Position numbers and translations under genes: made by a program. Of a stretch of 64,000 bases of DNA, positions 30,032 to 40,012 are shown one piece after another. Position 1 is the stretch's first letter. Every line of letters starts with the position of its first letter. The notes below the pieces were generated by a model. It worked only from the letters and a program-made list of their open reading frames with translations. It was not told where the DNA came from and made no database searches. The DNA is from Limnanthes douglasii subsp. nivea. Lineage: Eukaryota > Streptophyta > Magnoliopsida > Brassicales > Limnanthaceae. The stretch is taken from contig JAUPFV010000002.1 of NCBI GenBank assembly GCA_036936605.1, positions 267,724,770 to 267,788,769 of the forward strand, in the 5' to 3' direction.

Positions 30032-32370
30032 ATCCGGATAATCCAGAGCTTCCACCAGCTTTGCTCGAAGTGGTGGAAGAGAACGATGAGTATACTGTCC
30101 AAGAGCGCGACAGGTTAAAACTTGAGATAGAAGCTCTGAGGGCTGAAAAGGCCAAGATGGGCATGAAAGAGAAATCTAAAGCATCAGCTGCTCACCACAC
30201 TGATAACCCAAGAGAGCATGAGGTTTCCAAAACTCATGTGAGCACTAAGAAGACGCATGCCAGCTCTAAAAAGTCTCACCGGTCCAAGCCTGTGGAGAGT
30301 TCTGACTCAAGTTCAGAGTCTTCGGACAGCTCTTCGGACAGTGAGGGAAATGAAAAGTCCTTGTCCTCTAGCAGTGATGAGGGACGAACCAAGAAGAAAC
30401 AAAAGCAAGTTAAAAAGTATTCCAGAAAAAGAGATCACCATGGAAGAATGAAGAGGCATATTGGAAAAGGGTCATCTCACAACCGGAGACATGTAGACCG
30501 GATGCTGATGGATCCTTTTGCCTTCCATGATGAGCCAGGTATTTTTGCAACTCCTAATGAGGATACTGTGTTCAGTCGTGGAAGGAATTGGAGGCAGTCT
30601 CCACTGTCTTCTAAAATACTGTCCGGGAACCTCCCCAAGAGGTTTGACAGCACCAAGATGGAGAAGTACGATGGCAGTACTGATCCGGACAATCATCTGG
30701 AGCAATTCAAGAACTTCATGATGAACTTTGATGATGATGATAAACTACTCTGTAGGGCATTCTCCCAATCCTTCACGGGGAGTGCTCTGAAGTGGTACAA
30801 CAGCCTGCCTCAGGGTTGTATAAGAAACTTTGATACTTTTTGGGTGGCCTTTCGAAGGAAATTTGTGGGTAGTAAGGAGCTGAAGGGCAATGGAGATACC
30901 ATAATCCATTGTGCTCAGGAACTGAATGAGTCGTTAAAGGAGTACATAAGTCGTTTTGTAAACACAAAAAATGGGTTGGCTGATTGCTTTGAACAGGTAG
31001 CAATAGCATCCCTGAGACAAGGTTTGAACCCAGGCAACCTGGCCGATTCGGTGACCAGGAAGAAAGCCATGACCTGGGGAGGATTGCTAAACCAAGTTGG
31101 GAAGCAAATAAATGTTGATGAAACGAAAAAGACCAGGGTGCACAGACAGGTGAGATCCACCCCGGTGGCACCAACCCCAAATCAAAACCAGTCCGGGAAC
31201 AAAGCAAGAGAAACCGGACAGGGGCATGGAAGGGGAAAAGCTCAGTCTCAACCAGCTGTTCCTGCACAAAGCATACAGTCTAGAAACAAAAGAGGGCCAT
31301 GGGTCCAACCGGAGTGGTTTGCAGAGCTCAAAGAAAGTGTGGCAACCATTTTCGATAAAACAAAAGATGAAGTACACTACCGGAGACCGGCGACCTTGCA
31401 GTCTCCCAGAGAACATCGAAATAATTCCTTTTGCCAATACCATAATGATATTGGCCATACCACCGATGATTGCATAGCGTTGAAACAAGAGGTACAAAAC
31501 TTGATTGAAAAAAGGAAGTTGGGTGCATACGTTAAAAAGAGAGGAGGCAACAGGCCTGACAACACTCATAGGGTTGGTCCAAGCAACGCTGCCCCGGAGG
31601 GGGCTATGGTAATAGTTGAAAGGTTTGATGTGGAGTCTGAGTACTTGGATCCTGATCCAACAAGAAATAGAGTGGGTGCTATAGAGGAGCGTTCTAGATC
31701 AGTCTCCGGGCTCATTAAATTCTTCGAGTCACTGACAATTTTCGGAGGGGACACTATGACGGCTCCTACTACTTCTTCAAGAAAAAGACATGTTCATAAT
31801 TTGGCCTCCCAACTAGAAGGGAGCATGACATCCTATCAATCTCCAAACTCGTTCCCATTCATAGTCTTCGATGAGGATGATTTGAGAGATATTACTGGCC
31901 CTCATGAGGATGCTGTTGTCATAGGAGCATCTATAGGGGGAAATGAGATAAGGCGAATTTTGGTGGATACTGGAAGCTCTGCCAATATCCTTTTTCAAAA
32001 CACTTACAAGAAAATGAAAAATCCAGCTGTGATTCAAAAGTCGGACAGATCAATTGTGGGCTTCACGGGCAGCTCAGCCGATGTGATCGGGGAGTTTGAA
32101 GAAGAAGTGTTGTTGGGCAGGGGCCCTTTCAAGAAAATGGTTAGAATACTCTTCATTGTGGTGGACTGTCCCACCTGCTATAATGCTATTCTAGGGAGAT
32201 CTTGGCTCTCTAGGATGCATGCAGTGGCTTCGACAGTTCATCAGTGTCTAAAGTATGCTGTTCAGGGGCAGGTTGGGGTTGTCCGGAGCAGTCAAAAGAT
32301 TGCAAGAGAATGTTATGCCACTGCATTGGCTCCACGAACGCTGGGGGCAGTCCGTATAAATGACCAATAG
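30028..32370 (+). CDS. Element 2 gag-protease
   Basis: 780 residues. An N-terminal charged and Ser-rich region (SSDSSSESSDSSSDSE) is followed by a basic patch and then the retrotransposon gag (capsid-like) domain at about residues 208-360, with HLEQFKNFMMNFDDDDKL, ALKWYNSLPQGCI and FRRKFVGSKELKG. Near residue 468 is CQYHNDIGHTTDDC, a zinc-knuckle variant with His in place of the second Cys (C-X2-H-X4-H-X4-C). The aspartic protease active site is ILVDTGSSANIL near residue 647. The frame ends at TAG 32368-32370 (context CAA-TAG-CAG-TTT) and continues open in the same frame into RT. Start chosen at 30028 because it is the first long-frame ATG after the leader. Confidence 0.9.
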   Translation: MNPDNPELPPALLEVVEENDEYTVQERDRLKLEIEALRAEKAKMGMKEKSKASAAHHTDNPREHEVSKTHVSTKKTHASSKKSHRSKPVESSDSSSESSDSSSDSEGNEKSLSSSSDEGRTKKKQKQVKKYSRKRDHHGRMKRHIGKGSSHNRRHVDRMLMDPFAFHDEPGIFATPNEDTVFSRGRNWRQSPLSSKILSGNLPKRFDSTKMEKYDGSTDPDNHLEQFKNFMMNFDDDDKLLCRAFSQSFTGSALKWYNSLPQGCIRNFDTFWVAFRRKFVGSKELKGNGDTIIHCAQELNESLKEYISRFVNTKNGLADCFEQVAIASLRQGLNPGNLADSVTRKKAMTWGGLLNQVGKQINVDETKKTRVHRQVRSTPVAPTPNQNQSGNKARETGQGHGRGKAQSQPAVPAQSIQSRNKRGPWVQPEWFAELKESVATIFDKTKDEVHYRRPATLQSPREHRNNSFCQYHNDIGHTTDDCIALKQEVQNLIEKRKLGAYVKKRGGNRPDNTHRVGPSNAAPEGAMVIVERFDVESEYLDPDPTRNRVGAIEERSRSVSGLIKFFESLTIFGGDTMTAPTTSSRKRHVHNLASQLEGSMTSYQSPNSFPFIVFDEDDLRDITGPHEDAVVIGASIGGNEIRRILVDTGSSANILFQNTYKKMKNPAVIQKSDRSIVGFTGSSADVIGEFEEEVLLGRGPFKKMVRILFIVVDCPTCYNAILGRSWLSRMHAVASTVHQCLKYAVQGQVGVVRSSQKIARECYATALAPRTLGAVRINDQ

Positions 32371-34386
32371 CAGTTTGAGGGCCTTTCTGGGGGTGAGGGT
32401 GAAATTAATGACCCCAGAGAGACCCCTGGAGTGTTGATTCCAATTGAAGAGGTTGAAACACATTGCTTGGAAGAAGGAAAAAATGTCAAGATAGGGTCCA
32501 GAATGCCACCAATGTTGAAAGAAGAGATGTTGAAATTCTTAAAAGACCATCAGCATGTTTTTGCTTGGTGCAACGCTGATGTTACTGGAGTTCCATCAGA
32601 GGTGATTTCCCATCACCTATCTGTCCGGAGAGATGTGGCACCAGTGGTACAAAAAAGGAGAGCTTTCTCAAAAGAAAAGGCTGATGTCATTGTACAAGAG
32701 GTTGACAGACTCACAAAGATGGGGCACATTAAAGAATCTCAGTACCCTTTGTGGACTGCCAATCCTGTCTTGGTAAAAAAGAAGAATGGTAAATGGCGTA
32801 TGTGCATTGACTTCACAGACCTCAATCGAGCTTGCCCAAAAGACTTGTATCCGGTTCCCCGGATAGATCAGTTAGTAGACTCTACTTCTGGGAACAAGCT
32901 ACTCTCCTTCATGGATGCCTTCTCCGGGTACAATCAGATCCAGGTGGATCCAAAAGATCAAGAGCATACCACTTTTGTCACTGATAGAGGTTTACACTGC
33001 TACAAGGTGATGCCCTTTGGCTTGAAAAATGCTGGGGCTACTTATCAAAGGTTAGTCAATAAGGCATTTGTTGATCAAATTGGAAGAAATATGGAGGTTT
33101 ACATTGACGATATGATGGTGAAAAGCGTGGATGAGCAGTTGCGCTTGTCCGACCTCCAAGAGACTTTTGCCAACTTGGCCAAAGTGAATTTAAAATTAAA
33201 CCCTGAAAAGTGTGTGTTCGGAGTGCAGTCCGGGAAGTTCTTAGGGTATATCATAAGTGAGCATGGAATACAGCCCGACCCGGACCAACTCAATGCTTTG
33301 CTCCAAATGGAGCCTCCTCGAAACATTAAAGAAGTACAGCGATTAACGGGGAGGTTGGCAGCCTTGAACAGATTCATCTCCAGGTCTTCGGACAGATGTG
33401 CTCCTTTCTTTCAAACCCTGAAAGGTGCAAAGGGGTTTGAATGGACACCACAGTGTGATGAGGCATTCAATGAAATCAAGAAGCATCTGTCCTCTCCCAA
33501 GACTTTGTTCAAACCAGTCGATGGGGAGACTCTCTTTGTATATCTGGCTGTTTCAAGTTGTGCCGTCAGTGCTGTGTTAGTAAGGGAGGTTGATGGGTAT
33601 CCTCACCCAGTGTACTACATCAGCAAAAGCCTGATTGATGCTGAGAGGCGTTACTTGAAACTCGAAAAACTAGCATTGACCTTGGTGATAGCTGCAAGAA
33701 AAATGAGGCCCTACTTCCAGGCTCATCCTATCGTTGTCCGGACATCTTTCCCTTTAAAGAATGTCCTTCAAAAAGCAGACATTTCGAGCAGAATGACAAA
33801 GTGGTCAGTAGAGTTGGGGGACTTCAACATAGACTTCGCTCTCCGGACAGCAGTAAAAGCTCAAGCTGTGGCTGACTTTCTAGTTGAGTTCCATTCTGAT
33901 AGGGATTCAGAACAACCTGCTGATTCAAAAGACAAAAAAGTGTGGATTGTCCGAACAGACGGAGGATCCAGTACCATGGGATCTGGGGCAGGAATATGTC
34001 TCACTTCCCCCTACGGGGACAACATGTTCCAAGCTATTTGTTTTGCTTTCAGGGCATCCAATAATGAGTCCGAATACGAGGCAGCTATAGCTGGGTTGAA
34101 ATTGGCCTACATTTGTGGAGCTAAAAAGGTCAAGCTACTAAGTGATTCCCAGTTGCTAGTCCACCATGCCTTGGGCCTATCAGAAGCTAGAAAGGAACAA
34201 TTGGTCAAGTATTTACTCCTCCTGAAAAATGAGGCGTTGAAATTTAAAGCTGTTGTCTATGAGCACATCCCCCGGGCAGAGAATGAGCTAGCAGACTCAT
34301 TGGCGACGATAGCATATACGGAGTCCTACCCATGGATCCATGTGCTCGAAAGCCCTTCTATTCAACTCGATAAAGGTGAAAAATAG
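32371..34386 (+). CDS. Element 2 reverse transcriptase and two RNase H domains
   Basis: This is in the same frame as gag, after the TAG at 32368-32370; no ATG is needed if that codon is read through. RT motifs: HIKESQYPLWTANPVLVKKK, MCIDFTDLNRACPKD, SFMDAFSGYNQI, PFGLKNAGATYQRLVN, and the catalytic VYIDDMMV at 33100. First RNase H: YLAVSSCAVSAVLVRE, PVYYISKSLIDAERRY. A second, archaeal-like RNase H follows: RTDGGSSTMGSGAG at 33958, SNNESEYEAAIAGL, LLSDSQLLVHHALG, and RAENELADSLATIA. Two RNase H domains in tandem are typical of the Tat lineage. The frame ends at TAG 34384-34386, again followed by open frame into integrase. Confidence 0.88.
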   Translation, partial: QFEGLSGGEGEINDPRETPGVLIPIEEVETHCLEEGKNVKIGSRMPPMLKEEMLKFLKDHQHVFAWCNADVTGVPSEVISHHLSVRRDVAPVVQKRRAFSKEKADVIVQEVDRLTKMGHIKESQYPLWTANPVLVKKKNGKWRMCIDFTDLNRACPKDLYPVPRIDQLVDSTSGNKLLSFMDAFSGYNQIQVDPKDQEHTTFVTDRGLHCYKVMPFGLKNAGATYQRLVNKAFVDQIGRNMEVYIDDMMVKSVDEQLRLSDLQETFANLAKVNLKLNPEKCVFGVQSGKFLGYIISEHGIQPDPDQLNALLQMEPPRNIKEVQRLTGRLAALNRFISRSSDRCAPFFQTLKGAKGFEWTPQCDEAFNEIKKHLSSPKTLFKPVDGETLFVYLAVSSCAVSAVLVREVDGYPHPVYYISKSLIDAERRYLKLEKLALTLVIAARKMRPYFQAHPIVVRTSFPLKNVLQKADISSRMTKWSVELGDFNIDFALRTAVKAQAVADFLVEFHSDRDSEQPADSKDKKVWIVRTDGGSSTMGSGAGICLTSPYGDNMFQAICFAFRASNNESEYEAAIAGLKLAYICGAKKVKLLSDSQLLVHHALGLSEARKEQLVKYLLLLKNEALKFKAVVYEHIPRAENELADSLATIAYTESYPWIHVLESPSIQLDKGEK

Positions 34387-35658
34387 GAAGTCTTTGAAAT
34401 ACAAGTAAATCAGCCTCAAGATTGGAGGTCTCCTCTTGTGCAATATCTGTCCGATGGTATCATACCCTTGAATAAATCACAAGCCAGAACATTGAAGCAC
34501 AGGGCTCGTGGTTTCCTTATGTTAAGAGAAGTATTATATAAAAAATCCTATAGCAAACCTCTCCTACGCTGTTTAGGGGATCATGAGTCACAAATAGTTC
34601 TCTCTGAATTGCATGATGGTGAGGGATCAGCCCATTGTGGATTTAGAGCTTTAACAAGAAGGGTGCTACTCTCCGGATACTATTGGCCATCAATTATGAA
34701 AGATGCTAAGGAACTGGTACGAAGGTGTGACCCGTGCCAGAGGTACAGTAATGAAATTCATGTACCAGCCATTCCCTTGGAGTCAATATCTGAGCCCATC
34801 CCTTTTGCTCGATGGGGATTGGACTTAGTTGGGCCTCTCCCTGTGGCGTCCGGAGGGCGTAAAACTATAATTGTGGCCATTGACTACTTCTCAAAGTGGG
34901 TAGAAGCAGCTCCCTTGGCAGGGACAACCTCGAAAGCTGTCATAAAATTCATTATGTCCAACATATGTTGCAGATTTGGTGTCCCCCAGAAAATAACAAC
35001 AGACAATGGGCCACAGTTTGATAATAAAGAGATGGAGAGCTTTTGTGCCTCAAGAAGTATTCAGCACTGCTTTTCTTCACCTTTCCACCCTCAAGCCAAT
35101 GGGCAAGTTGAAGTGGCTAATAGAACGATACTGTCCGGTTTAAAGAAAAATTTAGAAGGGGCTGCTGGGAAGTGGCCTAGTTATCTGCAAGAAGTCTTGT
35201 GGGCCTACCGAACAACACCTGGGGCTGCAACACAAGAATCCCCTTTTGCCTTGGTCTATGGAATGGATGCAGTAGCTCCCATAGAGAAGACACTCCCCTC
35301 CTTTCGTGTTCATAACTTCTCCGGACAGGCTAATGAGATAACAATTAGAAATCAACTTGACTTGATTGAAGAAAGACGGGTAAAAGCTCATCTTAGAATG
35401 GCACACTATCAGGGCTTGATGAGAAGCAGGTTTGCTTCTAAAGTTAAAAGAAGAGACTTTCAACCAGGAGATAAAGTATTGAGGAAAGTTTTCTTGCATA
35501 CTAAGGAAAAGCTCTTCGGAAAACTGGCCCCAACTTGGGAGGGTCTGTATACTGTGGTTGAAAGAATCAAGCCTGGGACATACTGGTTGGAAGACAAAGA
35601 TGGCAGGGTTTTAACTCACCCTTGGAATATTGAACACCTTCGAATGTACTTGGAATAA
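34387..35658 (+). CDS. Element 2 integrase
   Basis: It continues the gag-pol frame after the TAG at 34384-34386, with no ATG at the junction. The zinc-binding HHCC domain is present (LHDGEGSAHCG ... RRCDPCQRY). The catalytic core has all three acidic residues: WGLDLVGPLP, TDNGPQFDN and GQVEVANR. The C-terminal region (FQPGDKVLRKVF, WEGLYTVVERIKPGTYWLED) ends LRMYLE at a natural stop. There is no chromodomain. All catalytic residues that can be judged by eye are kept. Integration also needs the upstream amber codon to be suppressed or ancestral. Confidence 0.88.
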   Translation, partial: EVFEIQVNQPQDWRSPLVQYLSDGIIPLNKSQARTLKHRARGFLMLREVLYKKSYSKPLLRCLGDHESQIVLSELHDGEGSAHCGFRALTRRVLLSGYYWPSIMKDAKELVRRCDPCQRYSNEIHVPAIPLESISEPIPFARWGLDLVGPLPVASGGRKTIIVAIDYFSKWVEAAPLAGTTSKAVIKFIMSNICCRFGVPQKITTDNGPQFDNKEMESFCASRSIQHCFSSPFHPQANGQVEVANRTILSGLKKNLEGAAGKWPSYLQEVLWAYRTTPGAATQESPFALVYGMDAVAPIEKTLPSFRVHNFSGQANEITIRNQLDLIEERRVKAHLRMAHYQGLMRSRFASKVKRRDFQPGDKVLRKVFLHTKEKLFGKLAPTWEGLYTVVERIKPGTYWLEDKDGRVLTHPWNIEHLRMYLE

Positions 35659-35832
35659 CGTTTATGTAAATATTTACTTGTTTAAACATCCATGTAAATA
35701 TTTGGGGGCATACAACTTCCTCTCTTCGGTGCCACGGAGAGCTCTCAATAAAATTTGATGCCTTCTTCAATAATTTTCTAAGTTTCTGTAAAATTCTGTT
35801 GCTTGTCATACTACCCGGACTGAAAGGTCTAA

Positions 35833-36087
35833 GGGCTACTTAAATTCTAGCCAGAGAAACTAAACACTCTCACAATACAATAACTCAAAGCTACTTAAAT
35901 TCTAGCTATCTGAAGTAAGACAAATAATAAAAGAAGAAGATGGTTGAGCAAAATAAAAACATTCATTCAACAACTTAAAATTGCCTTGGCCTTCCAAGGA
36001 CTTTTTGAACAAGTTTGGGCACAGTACAAAAATATGTCCGAATAATACGGACGCCATCACAAAAAAAGGTGCCTTGGCCTTCCAAGG
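35833..36087. repeat. Two pairs of stem-loops between the convergent genes of Element 2
   Basis: GGCTACTTAAATTCTAGCC-like units lie at 35833-35852 and 35890-35906 (stem GGCTA/TAGCC). CCTTGGCCTTCCAAGG units lie at 35984-35999 and 36072-36087 (stem CCTTGG/CCAAGG, loop CCTT). They occupy the gap between the integrase stop (35658) and the antisense-gene stop (36128), in mirror image of the Element 1 set at 8509-8761. Confidence 0.78.
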
Positions 36088-36127
36088 ACTTTAGTTCAAA
36101 CAAAAGATAAACAGAACAAATTATAAA

Positions 36128-39111
36128 TTAAGGTTGAGCCTTTGAAGATGGCTCACCCTCATCCTTTTTCTTGCCCTTGATGTCGCTCTTCTCCTCGACT
36201 ATCTTCTTACCCTTGGGATCGATCTCTTCCTCTCCTGGGCTCTCTCCGGTTTCCTCTTCATCACCAGACGAGGACTCACCGGAGTACCCCTCATCAACCA
36301 TGGTCCAGTATGGGAGATCATCGTCATCCACATAGCGCCATAAGTCCCCTAGTCTCCTCTTCGGGAATTTCTCGTGAAACAGGAGGACCATGTCAGACTT
36401 CACTTTTTCAATCATTAATTCTTCACTCCGTATCATCTCCCTGGCATAAGCATTAATCTTGGCTTTCATTGTGGCCTCTTGATCTCTCACCAAAGCAGCT
36501 TTCTCTTCAACGGCCTGATTCACTGCATTCTCTAAAGCAAGCTTGTCAGTGGTCAGATTGGTGACAAGCTTCTCCATTGCTGCAGTTTCTCCTCTTGAGG
36601 CTGTCAGGTCCTTCTCCAGTCCGGACAGCTTAGCCCGGAGATCTTTTACGGTCTCTTCTAAGGAAGCAGCTTTTGTATTACTTTCATCTTGATTCTTCTT
36701 TAGCTGATCATTTGCCTCCTTGAGCAAATCAACCTTATTGGCAGCAACCCGGAGGTCTTCGGACAGTTTTTCCTTCTCCGACTTGAGCTCTTTGATGGTG
36801 TCCGCCTGACTCCGGACTTGCCTTTCCAAGGTAAGTATTGGCTGCACGTTGCTAAGGATAGAATGGGCTATAACATCCCTCTCACTGGAGACCATAAAAG
36901 TCTTATCGTTGAAATTAACTGTGTTAGAGCTGCTTGGAGGGACATAGGGCCCTGCAAACTCGTCTCTGGACAGCCCAAGAAAATATTCACCAAGTCCACC
37001 CAGACCGGTGATGTCCATTTCATCTAAGTTGAGCTCCCCCCTCTCAACTTCATCTGTAGTAAACTCCCTTTGAATCTCTCCGTGCAAGTCCCTTGGGATC
37101 TCTTCAGCCAAGGTTGGGTCAGTAGGAAAAGAGGGCTCCGGGTCCCGGAGAGCAACTTCATCTCCTTGGGAAGACTTCTTCTTCTTGGCCTCCCTATCAG
37201 CGCTCTCACTTGTTTGCTTGCGAGTCCTCTTAGAGGCCCTTGTAGGCTTAGGGAGGTTCACTTCCTGCTTCTCGCTCTCCTGTTCCACCACCTGTAGAAG
37301 GGATGCATCAATCTGAGCCTGTGCCAGTCCTTCTGTGTCTGTTGGGGCCTCCTTCTCATCGTCACCTGCTGCCCTCTTGCCTTTCTTCTTCTTTCCCTTC
37401 ATTTTACTTGGGGCTTTGGCACGGGCAGGAAGGAAGAGAGTCCCATCCAGTTCGTGAGACCTTCTCAGCACGATGTCTTCATCAGGTTGGGTGGAGAACT
37501 CCTCCCAAGTTAGGTCTCTTCGACCTGTGGTGTTCCACAGGTGAGACCTTGCTAAGTTCCCAGCAGTAAAGGCTTTATGAAACCGGTTCTCCCAGTTCTT
37601 TGCGGCCCAAGCGTTGATTTTGCCACATGAAGTCTGTCCGGCCTTTAGGCAGTCCCCGAACTCTTTTGGCAGCTATGTTAAAACGAAAAGAAACTAATTA
37701 GCATAAACTTAAAGAAAAGAGAGATTCGAACAGAAGCTTAAAGTAAAAACTTACGATCACTCCTCCATCTGCTTCGAAGAAGGCTAGGATTCTCCTTGGC
37801 CTTGATTTTCTTGCCATTCTCCCATGAGCCACTGACAAATAAGAATTGGCTCCTCCATTTGCTCTCCGACTCCAGGAGATCATCGACAGCTTTAAGATCG
37901 TTCCCCATGTTGAAATGGTAGAAGGGGAACTGATGGTGTTTGCACAAGTTGGCCACAGCTGCAAACTCTTCCATAGGAAGAGGGATTCCAGATAACCTAG
38001 ACGCCATAATACATGACATCAAGGTGAACCAGCCATTGGGGCTTAACTGTGATGGGCAGAGTTTAACCAAATGAAAATAGCGCACTATCTCTGGGTCCAA
38101 TGGGAACCTGAGTCCCCAGTTGAATAGCTCCGTGAAGAAGACTATCTCATTCCTTTTGTAATCCATCGGGGTCTCTGGATCGATGGGAATCCTTATCTTT
38201 ACGTTCTCAGGGATTCCCCACTTTGTGCGCAATCTGCCCAGATCTAAAGTGTGGATGAACGCGTACTTGGGTTTCAACAAAGCCAAAAGATACTTGAACT
38301 CCACCTTATGAAAGCATGGCCCCACTCTCCCTTCAAGGCTCTCCGGCAGGTCCGGACGCCTCAGATACAAGTCCTCTTTGCCCTTCTTGGCAACAACGAT
38401 AGCAGTTTCAGCCTGTCCGGAGGACTCGGACTCAAATCTAACCTCCTCAGTGGAGTCCTCCATCCTCTCCTCCATAATCGTTGGGGGAGCTTCAGTAGAA
38501 ATAGTCCGGGGAGGATTGAGGCTTGGCAGAGCTGATCCTCCGGACTGTTGGCTGTCCGAATTTACTCGATTTCTCACCTCAATTTGAGTTTCTGAGGTAG
38601 AAGTTTCCTTGGGGGGTAGCGGGCTGCTAGCTTCTAGTCCTGATGGTCTCTCCCGGGGAGCCCTTATAGTTGCCCCAGACCCTGATTCACTATTTTTTGC
38701 CCCCGATTTCGAGGGTGTGCTTTTAGAAGGAAGTCCTTTAACCAACCTACTTGGCCTTTTCATGATTAGTTTGTCTGGGGAGTGGTCAGAATCAGACCCC
38801 ATAGCAATGAAAGAGGATTTTTTCCTAACACTTGTGACAGTGACCCCCGGTTCAAAAATAGGGATCGACTCTTGAATTGAAGAGCCAGATACTATGGGGG
38901 AGAGTGTTGATTGAAAGAGTTTTTTAGGTTTTGTACCTTTAGAAGAAGATGAACCTCTGTCAGATTCTTCGATTGAAGGGGCTGGTTTCTCAACAGGCGA
39001 CGCTGGAAGCCCTGCTGCAAGTCTTTTTTCCTTTTCAACTCTTTGAGCTTTCTCCAATTCTGAGAGGTTAAGCCAGCCGCCCTTGATCAGTGCTGTTCTT
39101 GCTGTGAACAT
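36128..39111 (-). CDS. Antisense gene of Element 2, Transposase_28-like, two exons
   Basis: Exon 1 runs 39111 to 37755 (452 codons plus one base); exon 2 runs 37672 to 36128 (514 codons plus stop). The ATG at 39111 (MFTARTALIKGGW) is preferred over an upstream in-frame ATG at 39306, because the TATA box (39211-39220) lies between them and the Element 1 protein starts at the same place. Content matches the Element 1 protein: disordered N-terminus, conserved FNWGLRFPLDPEIVRYF and LCPSQLSPNGW domain, basic KGKKKKGK, long coiled coil, acidic C-terminus. With the donor at 37754 and the nearest AG, the exons join in the wrong frame by two bases relative to Element 1, so this copy may be inactive or use another splice site. 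It is convergent with pol. Confidence 0.78.
37673..37754 (-). other. Intron of the Element 2 antisense gene
   Basis: It is 82 bases, with donor GTAAGT and acceptor AACATAG, and stops in frame. It lies at the same position as the 84-bp intron of Element 1. Two bases present after the acceptor in Element 1 (TA) are absent here, which breaks the reading frame across the junction. Confidence 0.7.
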
Positions 39112-39210
39112 AAACAGCCAAGGAAATTTTGAAGTTTTAGAGAGATAAAGCTTTGGGTAAAATGGCAGAGTAAAGTTTGAAAGAGATAAATAGACAGTGA
39201 AAAGTGAATA

Positions 39211-39220
39211 GAATTTATAG
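39211..39220 (-). promoter_or_regulatory. TATA box of the Element 2 antisense gene
   Basis: CTATAAATTC on the minus strand, 100 bases upstream of the ATG at 39111. It is conserved in position and context with 5401-5408 of Element 1. Confidence 0.55.
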
Positions 39221-39536
39221 TAAATGTGAAAAAAGGAGTTGATTCCTAGGAGAATCCGAAAAGTTGGGCAATGATTAAAAGACGGCGCTGATGTCATTAA
39301 TGACATTTAAAAGAGGTAACTTGTTCGAGAAAGTGGTGCGAATTTCAAGGTGAAAAAAACAGCTAAAGTGACCAACCAGAGAGTGACACGTGTCCCATTA
39401 ACTCTGACAAGAATCGTTTGGAATTTGTAACGTTTGGTCTGTCCGGGTCCGTCCTCAACTCTCTTCGAATTGAAAAACCACTTCCTAAATCGGACTGTTT
39501 TTCAGTTCTTTGACAAGGACACTTGTTCAAATACCT

Positions 39537-39546
39537 AAAAAAGGGG
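39537..39546 (+). other. Element 2 polypurine tract
   Basis: AAAAAAGGGG, four bases before the 3' LTR (39551). It is identical to the Element 1 tract. Confidence 0.8.
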
Positions 39547-39550
39547 CTCC

Positions 39551-40007
39551 TGATGAGTCCGAATTCGAAGTGCTCCCCGGAAGGGCAGCCCAATGTATAT
39601 CTCTCCGTAAACCGGACAGGACTTTTAAACCGGACAGGTGACTTCGAACACTGTGAGCCTAAGGCTGTTCGAACTATGACAAAAGTACTAAAAAACCTAA
39701 ACACTTCTTGACTAAGCTACCTGTCCTTCTGCTTAGAACTCATGGGTCTTTAAACATGACCCGGGTCCGTTAAACTTGACCCGAAAGCCCATAAGGGCCC
39801 AAATTTCATACTATAAATACCCAACCACCAGCATTAACTATGGGTAAGAAAAATTAACTGCTGCCAAGCTGCTTAATTCTCTCTCAACATTAAAAGCACT
39901 TTGAAACACCCTTAAACACCCTCACACCACCGTGAAACACCCTTACTCCGCCTTAAAACTCCACTTGAAATTACCAGCCTACCCTCAGGTTACTTTTATC
40001 CACACCA
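39551..40007 (+). repeat. Element 2 3' LTR
   Basis: It is 457 bp, the same length as the 5' LTR, starts TGATGAGTCC and ends CCACACCA. It is followed by the target duplication TACTC (40008-40012). Confidence 0.96.
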
Positions 40008-40012
40008 TACTC

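Larger units (their letters stand above)
29498..40007 (+). mobile_element. Element 2: structurally complete Tat-lineage Ty3/gypsy retrotransposon
   Basis: It has 457-bp LTRs at 29498-29954 and 39551-40007 and a perfect 5-bp target duplication, TACTC, at 29493-29497 and 40008-40012. Internal order: PBS, gag-protease, RT, RNase H, a second RNase H, integrase, four stem-loops, a convergent antisense gene with an intron, and a PPT. The second RNase H and the antisense ORF point to the Tat lineage (Ogre/Retand/Grande relatives). The LTRs differ at about eight positions with no indels (counted by eye), about 1.7 percent, so insertion was recent. It interrupts LINE 2. Two in-frame TAG codons and a frame slip in the antisense gene may make it non-autonomous. 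It is the same family as Element 1 but in opposite orientation, about 19 kb apart. Confidence 0.96.

Noticed and set aside
39112..39306. Upstream in-frame extension of the Element 2 antisense protein (start at 39306)
   Set aside because: It would place the TATA box and leader inside the coding region, and Element 1 starts at the equivalent of 39111.
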